Shown: in pieces, positions 9,741 to 15,887 of the stretch
How positions within the stretch are numbered: the first letter of the stretch is position 1
Layout of the letters: each line of letters opens with the position of its first letter
Virus record (IMG/VR): IMGVR_UViG_3300033273_000440
Span: 1-28,946 of that record
From: a virus
DNA length: 28,946 nucleotides
Reading direction: 5' to 3' (one strand)
The notes under the pieces: model-generated
Databases searched by the model: none
The model's input: the letters and a program-made list of their open reading frames with translations, nothing else
What the model was told of the DNA's origin: nothing
Program-made: the position numbers and the translations under genes

Positions 9741-11240
9741 GTGGCGCAGCACGATTACAACATTGCCAACGGCACAGGCGCCGCAGTCCGCAGCGACCTC
9801 AATAATGCCCTTTCGGCAATCGTTAGCAATAACAGCGGCTCAACTGAACCGGCTACTACGTTTGCTTTTCAGTGGTGGGCGGATACCAACGCAAGCCAAC
9901 TGAAGCTGCGCAACGCTGCGAACGACGCATGGATCGTCATTCAGGAACTGGATGGCACCTTATTGATGGAGGATGGCACGGCAGGATCACCGGGTCTTGC
10001 CTTTGCGTCTGATCTCAATACTGGATTCTTCCGACCTGCTGCTGATCAGCTAGCGATTGCAACTGCTGGCACTGAACGGGTTGAGTTTGGCACCAGCGAG
10101 GTGGTATTTAACGATGGCGGCGCAGATGTTGATTTCAGGGTTGAAGGTGACACTGAAGCAAATTTGCTTTTAGTTGATGCAGGAAACGACGTTGTAAGGA
10201 TTGGTGGTGGGTACAACATTCTGAAAGGATTTAATCGCCGCCCACCCGTTCATCGCGGCCCATTGTTTTATAAAACCGCAGCAGCAACAATTAGCATCGT
10301 TGCAAATTCTGCGTTAAACGGTTTCTTTTACGATGCGGCCACGGCAGTCACGATGCCAGCAAGCCACAGCAACAACACCGATTATGCCATCTGGCAGCAT
10401 CCGACTACTGGTGCATTAGTTGCTGATGCGAGCTTTACATCAGCCCCTGCTGGAGCAAGTGGCGGTTCAATTGTTGGTGGTTATCACTACATTCCGAGTG
10501 GACGTCCTACAGCAGTAAATAACGGCAGTCCTACTGCGGCAGCGGAGATTCTGGAGTACAGCATTTGGGATTTGACATGGCGGCCATCATGCCCTGATCC
10601 CCGTGGGATGGCATGTATTGACGAGCGATTCTGGTGTGATCTTTATTTTTGTGGGAGCACGTCTTATGCAGGAACTGATTTTAGTGCAGTACCAAGCAGC
10701 AAGATCGGATTGACAATTGCTGATGGCACTAGTCATCCATTGATTCCTGCGTTTTATGGTGGCGACGGTTCTACTGCTTATGCAGATGCCAGCCCCTTGC
10801 TTGCTGGATGTTGGTATGACTTCTGTGAAGTTGCCAGCAGTTTTGGCAAGCGTTTGTTAACAATGAGCGAATTTCAGGTTGCTGCATTTGGTGCTCCTGA
10901 AGCCGGAAGTCGCGGCAGTGATCCTGGAACTGTGCAATGGGAACGCGCAAGCAAATGGGGCTTAGCACAAGCAACCGGCACGCTTTATTCGTGGGGTGCT
11001 GACCTATTGTTTAGAGATGTAAACTCTCAAACATTTGGTTGGCAGTCGCACGGAACACGCGGTCGCGGTGATGTGTATCAACAAGGTAATGATGATTCGC
11101 TTGTTGCGGTCATCCTGGGTGGCAACTGGCTCCATGGTTCCAGTTCCGGTTCACGCACGTCAGGCTGGGACGTTCGGCCCTGGCTTGCGAGCGACGCCCG
11201 TTCGGCTCGCTTTGCCGCCGAGCACCTTGTAACTTGCTAA
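9741..11240 (+). CDS. DGR-diversified tail fibre adhesin (variable protein)
   Basis: This 499-residue protein begins with GTG at 9741. The first ~155 residues (AQHDYNIANGTGAAVRSDLN, then AFQWWADTNASQLKLRNAAN and DVDFRVEGDTEANLLLVDAG) resemble cyanophage tail-fibre attachment regions. Residues ~260-499 look like a C-type-lectin fold of the formylglycine-generating-enzyme kind used by many DGR targets: CPDPRGMACIDERFWCDLYF, a LLTMSEFQVAAFGAPEAGSR-like helix and a final GGNWLHGSSSGSRTSGWD strand region. Codons 455-493 coincide with the variable repeat. Ten of the residues there sit on AAY codons in the template, so this surface should vary between phage progeny while the GGNW..GS.SGSR scaffold stays fixed. 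It most likely binds the host receptor. Confidence 0.9.
   Translation: MAQHDYNIANGTGAAVRSDLNNALSAIVSNNSGSTEPATTFAFQWWADTNASQLKLRNAANDAWIVIQELDGTLLMEDGTAGSPGLAFASDLNTGFFRPAADQLAIATAGTERVEFGTSEVVFNDGGADVDFRVEGDTEANLLLVDAGNDVVRIGGGYNILKGFNRRPPVHRGPLFYKTAAATISIVANSALNGFFYDAATAVTMPASHSNNTDYAIWQHPTTGALVADASFTSAPAGASGGSIVGGYHYIPSGRPTAVNNGSPTAAAEILEYSIWDLTWRPSCPDPRGMACIDERFWCDLYFCGSTSYAGTDFSAVPSSKIGLTIADGTSHPLIPAFYGGDGSTAYADASPLLAGCWYDFCEVASSFGKRLLTMSEFQVAAFGAPEAGSRGSDPGTVQWERASKWGLAQATGTLYSWGADLLFRDVNSQTFGWQSHGTRGRGDVYQQGNDDSLVAVILGGNWLHGSSSGSRTSGWDVRPWLASDARSARFAAEHLVTC
11104..11220 (+). repeat. DGR variable repeat (VR)
   Basis: A 117-bp segment at the 3' end of the adhesin gene that aligns without gaps to 11672-11788 (constant offset 568). 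There are 19 mismatches; 18 lie where the template has A, and one is T to G. The final 19 bases (11202-11220) are identical to the template and lack A entirely, which fits the initiation-of-mutagenic-homing core that defines the recipient end. The VR ends six codons before the stop codon. Confidence 0.96.
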
Positions 11241-11242
11241 GA

Positions 11243-11256
11243 GGCGCGACAGCGCC
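11243..11256 (+). promoter_or_regulatory. DGR target-site hairpin/cruciform downstream of VR
   Basis: GGCGC at 11243-11247 pairs with GCGCC at 11252-11256 around the loop GACA. It starts 22 bases after the VR and two bases after the adhesin stop. In BPP-1 and other DGRs a short GC-rich hairpin with a GRNA-type tetraloop just past the VR promotes retrohoming; GACA fits GRNA. The stem is short (5 bp versus the 7-10 bp usually described). It is absent after the TR, as expected for a target-only element. Confidence 0.6.
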
Positions 11257-11263
11257 GACGGCT

Positions 11264-11653
11264 ATGACAGCAAAAAGAGCAACAGCACAACCAGGCAAAG
11301 AGGCTCATGGCTTTTACATGCTTGAAAAATATGAACGTGTTATTGAATACCTCTACCCAATTGCTCAAAACATTCCAAGAAAACACGGTGTCTTTCGTGA
11401 TCTATTGATAGAACATTTGTTTCACACCGCACAACTTCTTGCTGACGCCATCAAGGTTAATCAATTGAATCGTTGCTATTTGCTTGATTCAGCTATCGCT
11501 CAACTCAGGCTGCTTACTCGTTTTATGGTGCATCACAAAAGAAAAATGATTACTGAGCATCAACTTGAAGTAATACAAGAGCTGATTGCAGAAGTTGGCA
11601 GCATGTTGGGCAAGTGGATTTGCAGATTAAAGAAAAAACCTGCAGTATGCTGA
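11264..11653 (+). CDS. avd: DGR accessory variability determinant (Avd-like)
   Basis: A small, basic, strongly helical protein: 129 residues from ATG 11264 or 111 from ATG 11318, close to the usual Avd length. The core (MLEKYERVIEYLYPIAQNIP, a KHGVFRDLLIEHLFHTAQLL-type helix, then LNRCYLLDSAIAQLRLLTRF and a fourth helix) has the pattern of the barrel-forming four-helix Avd family, including the YLYP..QNIPR motif near the start. Avd binds the reverse transcriptase and the template RNA and is required for mutagenic cDNA synthesis. The frame stays open up to a TTG at 11234 that overlaps the adhesin stop, but that start would translate through the hairpin. An AGAGG lies 14 bases upstream of ATG 11318. 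Which start is used is uncertain. Confidence 0.87.
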   Translation: MTAKRATAQPGKEAHGFYMLEKYERVIEYLYPIAQNIPRKHGVFRDLLIEHLFHTAQLLADAIKVNQLNRCYLLDSAIAQLRLLTRFMVHHKRKMITEHQLEVIQELIAEVGSMLGKWICRLKKKPAVC

Positions 11654-11671
11654 TACTGGGTGCAAAGGGTT

Positions 11672-11788
11672 TTGCGGTCATCCTGGGTGGCAACTGGAAC
11701 AATGGTTCCAATTCCGGTTCACGCACGTCAAACTGGAACAATCAGCCATGGAATGCGAACAACAACATTTCGGCTCGCTTTGCCGCCG
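11672..11788 (+). repeat. DGR template repeat (TR)
   Basis: The 117-bp template lies between avd and the reverse transcriptase. It has 29 adenines, 18 of which are substituted in the VR. Ten AAC/AAT codons lie in the diversified stretch (in VR phase); AAY codons cannot become stop codons by substitution at A, a hallmark of selected DGR templates. An eleventh AAC, in the GGNW motif near the start, is unchanged in the VR. The last 19 bases contain no A. It would be transcribed as RNA and copied by the RT/Avd complex. Confidence 0.96.
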
Positions 11789-11945
11789 TGGCAACTGATC
11801 TGTGCCATTATGCTCCTTTGTTCTTACGAGGCATTGGGCAGGTACTAAAACAAGGTGCCAGCCTTTGCATCCAGCTTCGGCAAACTCAGGGCCGAGTGGT
11901 GGCAATAGCAGGGAGTAGTTCATCGAAACCTGCCGCTACCTTCTG
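11789..11945 (+). ncRNA. TR RNA 3' spacer between TR and RT
   Basis: This 157-bp stretch separates the template from the reverse transcriptase gene. In BPP-1 the equivalent spacer RNA folds, binds RT-Avd and primes cDNA synthesis, so this segment is the probable counterpart (inference from position). An open frame runs through TR and spacer to a TGA at 11944-11946, but the spacer part has no recognisable protein character. No factor-independent terminator is visible, so TR and RT may share a transcript. Confidence 0.5.
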
Positions 11946-12920
11946 ATGGGCAAAAAGTTTCGCAACCTCTACGAACAGATTTATGCTTGGGACAACTTGC
12001 TCGTTGCCTATACAGAAGCACGGCGCGGCAAGACCTACAGCAGTTCGTACTTACGTTTTAAGGAATATCACTTAACCAACCTGCGTCATTTGCAGTTGCG
12101 GTTGATTGAAGGCGCATGGACGCCGGATGAACAGCTGCAGTTCGACATCATTGACCCCAAGAAACGCACCATTGCGTGCCAGAGCTTCCGCGACAGGGTG
12201 TTGCACCATGCCCTGATACAGGTCGTGGGGCCAATTCTGGATGCCGCGACAATGCCGCAGGTGTTTGCCTGCCGGGTTGGTTTAGGCACGCACCGCTGCG
12301 TCACGCGGATGCAACAGCTGATGCGGCAGAACCCAAATGGCTGGGTGTTGCATGTGGATTTCAGCAAGTTCTTCCCGTCTATTCCGCAGGATCTGCTGCT
12401 GACACACCTTGCCAAGAAGCTCAGCTGCCAGCGGACGCTGTTGCTAATCGAGCAGGTGTTGAGCGTGCAGGAACGCGGCCTGCCCATCGGTGCGCTAACC
12501 AGCCAGACCTTTGCCAACTACTGGGGCGGCAAGTTAGACCGCTTCATCGCATTGAAAGGCATCGGCAGCTTTGTGCGCTACATGGACGACGCTGCTGTGA
12601 TCGTGACCAATAAGGCTCAGGGGCTACAGCTCAAGGACGAGATTTGCGCCTTTGTTGCCAGCGAAATGAACCAGCGCATCGGCAAATGGAGCTTGGGGCC
12701 GGTAGAACGCGGCATCACGTTCTGCGGATTTCGGATCCGGCGCAAATACAAGTTGATCAAGCGGCAATCCATGATCCGTCAACGCCGCAAACTTAAGATC
12801 CTGCTTGAGCATGAGGATTATGAGAGCTGGCGTCATTCGCAAATTGCTTTTATGGGTCACATACGGCATGGTGATGGGCAGAATGGTCTAAGACATTTGG
12901 ATTTGGCAGCACCATGCTGA
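11946..12920 (+). CDS. DGR reverse transcriptase
   Basis: The protein has 324 residues, usual for compact DGR enzymes. Motifs in order: FRDRVLHHAL (81-90), FACRVGLGTHR (107-117), motif 3 HVDFSKFFPSI with catalytic D138, motif 4 GLPIGALTSQ (178-187), motif 5 RYMDD with D214/D215, and ITFCGFRI (257-264). SQ in motif 4, in place of the QG of retroviral and group II intron enzymes, is diagnostic of DGR reverse transcriptases. There is no maturase or endonuclease domain. All three catalytic aspartates are present, so it should be active. With Avd it copies the TR RNA, misincorporating opposite adenines, and the cDNA replaces the VR. The stop overlaps the next ATG (ATGCTGA). Confidence 0.96.
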   Translation: MGKKFRNLYEQIYAWDNLLVAYTEARRGKTYSSSYLRFKEYHLTNLRHLQLRLIEGAWTPDEQLQFDIIDPKKRTIACQSFRDRVLHHALIQVVGPILDAATMPQVFACRVGLGTHRCVTRMQQLMRQNPNGWVLHVDFSKFFPSIPQDLLLTHLAKKLSCQRTLLLIEQVLSVQERGLPIGALTSQTFANYWGGKLDRFIALKGIGSFVRYMDDAAVIVTNKAQGLQLKDEICAFVASEMNQRIGKWSLGPVERGITFCGFRIRRKYKLIKRQSMIRQRRKLKILLEHEDYESWRHSQIAFMGHIRHGDGQNGLRHLDLAAPC

Positions 12921-13162
12921 TCAACACTGCCACCGACCTTGCGGCAACAGAACCCAGCCCAGAGCGCACTGCGTTTCTAAACAACCTGCTGAACGACTAC
13001 ATCACCTTTGATGATGCGATCTATCCCCAGGACTATGACCACAACTTGCAGCCTGGCGATGCTGGCTACATTGCCCCTGTAAATCGTCAGGAGTGGAACG
13101 CTGGCGCTGCTGCGCAATGGGGCTTTACTGATCGCGCTGCTGTTGAGGCAGCTCTCGTCTGA
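12914..13162 (+). CDS. Hypothetical protein downstream of the RT
   Basis: This 82-residue acidic protein starts at an ATG inside the last codons of the RT gene, so it is translationally coupled to it. The sequence (SPERTAFLNNLLNDYITFDD, then PGDAGYIAPVNRQEWNAGAA and FTDRAAVEAALV) has no signal peptide or membrane segment. I do not recognise a family. Coupling to the DGR cassette is striking but may simply reflect phage gene packing; a fibre-related role is a guess. Confidence 0.75.
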   Translation: MLINTATDLAATEPSPERTAFLNNLLNDYITFDDAIYPQDYDHNLQPGDAGYIAPVNRQEWNAGAAAQWGFTDRAAVEAALV

Positions 13163-13164
13163 TA

Positions 13165-13299
13165 ATGGCAGTCCGCAGCAAAACCGGCACCGCTCGCATT
13201 GAGCACCAGCCCGGCAAGCCTAAAAAATCCCGTCAAGGTGCAGGTCAACATTCACGGCCTCGCCACAATAAAAAAAGGTATCGCGGCCAGGGCAGGTGA
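13165..13299 (+). CDS. Small highly basic protein
   Basis: A 44-residue peptide (MAVRSKTGTARIEHQPGKPK onward, ending KKRYRGQGR) beginning two bases after the previous stop. About one third of residues are Lys or Arg. The ending resembles small basic proteins that I recall in Synechococcus phages and hosts, with a KSRQG...R..KKYRGQGR pattern. The next gene begins at the base after its stop. It probably binds nucleic acid or packs with virion components; its function is unknown. Confidence 0.7.
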   Translation: MAVRSKTGTARIEHQPGKPKKSRQGAGQHSRPRHNKKRYRGQGR

Positions 13300-13452
13300 A
13301 TGGATCGGCACACCCGCAACAACTGGCGCAAGATCAAACGAGTGCTGGAAGAAGCGGGTAAGACCGATTGCTACTTCTACAAACGGGCTTGCAAGATCGT
13401 GGTCGGCGGTCGAGATCCATTTGAGGATCCAGTTGATCAACCGCCCACATAG
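13300..13452 (+). CDS. Small hypothetical protein
   Basis: A 50-residue peptide starting immediately after the preceding TGA. It reads MDRHTRNNWRKIKRVLEEAG, then CYFYKRACKIVVGGRDPFED, ending in DQPPT. The helical basic N-terminus, two cysteines and the GGRDPF segment read as a genuine protein, and I recall similar peptides in cyanobacterial genomes. A longer frame on the same strand (13199-13465) is a shadow of this pair. The function is unknown. Confidence 0.65.
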   Translation: MDRHTRNNWRKIKRVLEEAGKTDCYFYKRACKIVVGGRDPFEDPVDQPPT

Positions 13453-13497
13453 ACAGCACCAGTAAACTCGCGGGGATGTTGTGTTACGACACTCCAA

Positions 13498-13866
13498 ATG
13501 TTTAAAGCTGCTTCTGCTGCTCTTGCCTGTGTGGCCCTGGGTGTTGCATTCGCTCCTGCAGCCAAAGCTGATGGTTTCTATGTGAATCCTGAGTACAACC
13601 TCGGTTTTTCCGGCAACCAGACCAACGGCGGTGGTGCAATTGACGCCCACGTCGGTTACGAGGCTGGCCCCTGGTATATCCAAGGCGGCCCCACCGTTGT
13701 CTTCCCTGAAGACGCTGCCACTGACTATCAGTTCTCTGCCAAAACTGGCCTGAGTGCTGATGTCACCGCTGACGGCAAGCTCGGTATCTACACCGAGGTC
13801 AGCATGATCACTGGCGACAAAAGCAACAGCTACGGCCTTAAGCTCGGTTCCAAGTACAAGTTCTGA
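13498..13866 (+). CDS. Secreted outer-membrane-like beta-barrel protein
   Basis: The 122-residue protein has a clear signal peptide (MFKAASAALACVALGVAFAP, predicted cut after AAKA-D). The mature part alternates polar and hydrophobic residues (GFYVNPEYNLGFSG, HVGYEAGPWYIQGGP, YGLKLGSKYKF) and ends in Phe, as outer-membrane barrel strands do. It is too short for a complete porin but could be a small 8-strand barrel or part of an oligomer. I recall similar proteins in marine cyanophages and cyanobacteria. If made during infection it would go to the host periplasm or outer membrane, for instance to alter receptors or envelope properties (inference). It is followed by a terminator. Confidence 0.8.
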   Translation: MFKAASAALACVALGVAFAPAAKADGFYVNPEYNLGFSGNQTNGGGAIDAHVGYEAGPWYIQGGPTVVFPEDAATDYQFSAKTGLSADVTADGKLGIYTEVSMITGDKSNSYGLKLGSKYKF

Positions 13867-13876
13867 TCGTCAACAT

Positions 13877-13894
13877 GGCCCGCTTCGGCGGGTC
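13877..13894 (+). terminator. Hairpin with UUCG loop after the beta-barrel gene
   Basis: CCCGC and GCGGG pair around a TTCG tetraloop, and a flanking G-T and G-C extend the stem to seven pairs. It lies 10 bases after the stop. There is no T-tract, so it may stabilise the mRNA 3' end rather than terminate alone. Confidence 0.5.
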
Positions 13895-13917
13895 CTCGAT
13901 CAAACCATTGTTGTTAG

Positions 13918-13954
13918 CAACTACTTGTCAGCCTTCTGGCGGGTGGTTGTTTTT
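13918..13954 (+). terminator. Factor-independent terminator
   Basis: CAACTAC (13918-13924) pairs with GTGGTTG (13943-13949) including one G-T pair, with an inner GCC/GGC stem, followed by TTTTT at 13950-13954. It closes the rightward unit that contains the tail, DGR and beta-barrel genes. The rest of 13867-14078 holds no gene I can support. Confidence 0.6.
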
Positions 13955-14078
13955 CCTTGTTTAACAAACCCCGACAACTGGGAGTATTGCTGGCCACCTG
14001 ACTGGCTAATCCCCTATGTGCAGGATGCCGTCGACCTCCTTACAGTCGAGCCATACGCCAAAGAAAAGGCAATCATCA

Positions 14079-14303
14079 ATGCGGTTTTTCGTTGATCTCA
14101 TGGCCGTCACTGGGTTCATGCTCAGTGCATCCATGACCGCTGGGCTGATCATTTCCTATTACCAGATGGATGACATCATGCGCAACACTTTGGAGCGCGT
14201 GACTGATGGCATTGGCAATGAGTTAGAGAAGAAGCTGCAGGACAAGATCGACAAAGCGATGCCCAAGGTGCCGGGTGGAGCCGCTAATTCTTCCTTCCTT
14301 TGA
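14079..14303 (+). CDS. Small membrane-anchored protein
   Basis: The product has 74 residues from ATG 14079, which has AAAAGG about ten bases upstream; the frame also contains an earlier ATG (14016) without such a site. One hydrophobic segment near the N-terminus (VTGFMLSASMTAGLIISYY) is followed by a charged amphipathic helix (MRNTLERVTDGIGNELEKKL). The pattern is a type II membrane anchor with a coiled-coil outer domain. It overlaps the next gene by 29 bases. The function is unknown; an envelope or lysis role is possible given the neighbours. Confidence 0.65.
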   Translation: MRFFVDLMAVTGFMLSASMTAGLIISYYQMDDIMRNTLERVTDGIGNELEKKLQDKIDKAMPKVPGGAANSSFL

Positions 14304-14823
14304 GCTTCCAGGTCCGCTTGACCTGCCACGGATGGAGATAGCGGTGCCGGTGTTCCCTGCGCCGTCTCATCCTGTTCTTATACCGCCAAGCGTCAAACCG
14401 AAGCCTCCGCCGGAGCCGCCCAAGGCGGTAGATCCAGGTGCCAGACAAGCGGTTGAAAAAGTTCAAGATCAAGTCAGGCAGCTAAACAACAACATCAAAG
14501 CGCAACAACAGACGCTTGATATGTTGCTGGAGCCGCCAGAGATTGAAGAAGTTGACCCTAAAACGACAACGGTAAAAGTACCTGGCACACCACTTGAGTT
14601 TGCGTTACCTGCGCCTGAAGTGCTTACGGTTGCGACGGTGACAGCTGGGGCTGCTGCTGCTGCGTCTGTTGGGGCAACATTGGTGGCGCAGAATTTAGCG
14701 AAGCGGCTGAAGCCTGTTTTCCAGGCTGTGCTGAAGAAGATTGCGAAGGCTCGAGGGAAAGACCCACTGACTTTCGGTAGACATCGATTGAAACTACGTC
14801 GGAACAGAGAGAAGCCAATTTAG
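14275..14823 (+). CDS. Proline-rich membrane-associated protein
   Basis: The protein has 182 residues and starts with GTG at 14275 inside the preceding gene. Layout: a proline-rich N-terminus (residues ~5-55, with PPSVKPKPPPEPPK), a heptad-like helix (VEKVQDQVRQLNNNIKAQQQ), a short PPEIEEVDPKTTTVKVPGTP linker, a hydrophobic Ala/Val stretch (TVATVTAGAAAAASVGATLV) and a strongly basic tail. The composition and order suit an envelope-spanning or membrane-tethered protein. Its last 200 bases are also open on the opposite strand, where the end of a leftward gene lies. I do not recognise the family with certainty. Confidence 0.68.
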   Translation: MEPLILPSFELPGPLDLPRMEIAVPVFPAPSHPVLIPPSVKPKPPPEPPKAVDPGARQAVEKVQDQVRQLNNNIKAQQQTLDMLLEPPEIEEVDPKTTTVKVPGTPLEFALPAPEVLTVATVTAGAAAAASVGATLVAQNLAKRLKPVFQAVLKKIAKARGKDPLTFGRHRLKLRRNREKPI

Positions 14824-15382
14824 CTTCGGGGTGAATCATGAATCCCTTTTCGAATAATTCTGCGCAGCGCAAAGCCCGGACAAGGTGATAGTCCAATTGT
14901 TCCTTGTCTAGTTTTTGCTGCTCCATGCGTAAGCGCTTACGAGCCAACTCCTTGCACATCTCAGTAATTGAGCCATCAAGCGGAATGTTGATGCTCAACT
15001 GCGCACCCATGTTCTGCATCCGGGTGTAATCCTCGTTTGGGATTGGGTCGGCGTGTGCCTCAAGGTGAAATGGTGTGATCACCAATGTTGCGCCATTGCA
15101 GGAATGGCCCGCTGAGAAGTGCTGCCGACTAGGTGCGCCGTTGTTATTAAATTGGACGCTCTGGTTGGTGTTGTTGCTAGTGGCCTGCGCACGTGGCGCC
15201 GAGTTGTTGGTAGTCTCAGCAGCTGCAGGCCCAGCCAGTACTACTGCGAGAACACACTGAGCGATGTGGTGGTGGAGTCGGTTTCGATGGTGCGGTCGAT
15301 GTCGATCTGCTCGATCAATGTATCGGCCGAGCGAGTTGTGATCTCCAGAGTGAACGGATCTCCAGCGGTGTGAACGTCCCAT
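14624..15382 (-). CDS. Secreted conserved protein, start uncertain
   Basis: The leftward frame encodes a protein-like segment from about 15290 down: a hydrophobic signal (IAQCVLAVVLAGPAAAE), an Asn/Ser-rich linker, then a conserved-looking core (LVITPFHLEAHADPIPNEDY, LDGSITEMCKELARKRLRME, LRCAELFEKGFMIHPEAKLA). The part before the signal (Arg/His-rich) is a shadow of the upstream gene, yet the only ATG is at 15382 and I find no ATG, GTG or TTG nearer the signal. A rare start (ATT/ATC/CTG), a frameshift or a sequencing error must be considered. The last ~65 residues are Gln/Ser/Pro-rich and antisense to the rightward proline-rich gene. I recall similar cores in cyanophages; the function is unknown. 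Confidence 0.6.
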   Translation of the reverse strand: MGRSHRWRSVHSGDHNSLGRYIDRADRHRPHHRNRLHHHIAQCVLAVVLAGPAAAETTNNSAPRAQATSNNTNQSVQFNNNGAPSRQHFSAGHSCNGATLVITPFHLEAHADPIPNEDYTRMQNMGAQLSINIPLDGSITEMCKELARKRLRMEQQKLDKEQLDYHLVRALRCAELFEKGFMIHPEAKLASLCSDVVSIDVYRKSVGLSLEPSQSSSAQPGKQASAASLNSAPPMLPQQTQQQQPQLSPSQP

Positions 15383-15603
15383 GTGGTGGAGCTGTTTCTG
15401 ATGTCGGAAGCGCTAGGAGTAACGTTTTCGCCGGAATAAGTTTCAAGCGCAGCGCCATAAATTTGGTGCTGGATTGTTTCAGTAATGGTTTGAGTTGTAG
15501 TGGTAGTTGATTGCATCGAACCTGTCGACCACGTTGGTGTGACAGTTTGAGCAATGGCAGGGGCGGCGGCCAGCACAACCGCAAGGGCTAGAAGTCTTTT
15601 CAT
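15241..15603 (-). CDS. Secreted conserved phage protein
   Basis: A 120-residue protein with a signal peptide (MKRLLALAVVLAAAPAIAQ, cut after AIA-Q). The mature part is Thr/Ser-rich and beta-like (TTTTTQTITETIQHQIYGAA, a TWDVHTAGDPFTLEITTRSA-type segment), ending in DIDRTIETDSTTTSLSVFSQ. Similar repeats of this ending occur in cyanophage proteins from memory. It starts inside the last codons of the holin-like gene (four-base overlap) and precedes the uncertain-start gene. It is probably exported to the periplasm; the role is unknown. Confidence 0.75.
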   Translation of the reverse strand: MKRLLALAVVLAAAPAIAQTVTPTWSTGSMQSTTTTTQTITETIQHQIYGAALETYSGENVTPSASDIRNSSTTWDVHTAGDPFTLEITTRSADTLIEQIDIDRTIETDSTTTSLSVFSQ

Positions 15604-15863
15604 TTTTGTGTGGTGCCTGATTGGACTTTAGGTTCTTCCTTTTTCTTGGCGTTATTACGGCCGACAGTAAGGCCATAGCTAGCAGCCATAGAAGAAAGTA
15701 GCGATGCACTGAACGTCACATCAATTGATTGTTTAAACAAACCCATGTAATTGGCAGTGATCACGCCACATGCCCAGATCATTAAGCCAAGACGGACAAG
15801 ATGGCCTAAAAGACCATGTTTATCGTCATCTTCGTGCGGTGACGTTTGCTGTTGATCTGCCAT
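15600..15863 (-). CDS. Small two-helix membrane protein, holin candidate
   Basis: The 87-residue product has a charged N-terminus (ADQQQTSPHEDDDKHG), two hydrophobic segments (LLGHLVRLGLMIWACGVITA and VTFSASLLSSMAASYGLTVG) and a Lys/Glu-rich tail (NNAKKKEEPKVQSG). Length and layout match class II holins, but no family was confirmed. It heads the leftward three-gene block and lies 24 bases from a divergently oriented membrane protein gene, with a C39-like peptidase nearby, so a lysis role is plausible. Confidence 0.65.
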   Translation of the reverse strand: MADQQQTSPHEDDDKHGLLGHLVRLGLMIWACGVITANYMGLFKQSIDVTFSASLLSSMAASYGLTVGRNNAKKKEEPKVQSGTTQK

Positions 15864-15887
15864 GATGTCGCTGTTGAGGGGCGGCCA

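Noticed and set aside
11672-11788. Simple gene duplication instead of a DGR
   Set aside because: Differences are almost confined to template adenines and a DGR RT and Avd lie alongside.
11614-11946. Frame of 110 residues through the TR
   Set aside because: It is open because the TR must match coding DNA; the rest lacks protein character and overlaps avd and the RNA spacer.
13199-13465. 88-residue frame after the RT region
   Set aside because: Two better small genes (13165-13299 and 13300-13452) fit head to tail on the same strand in another frame.
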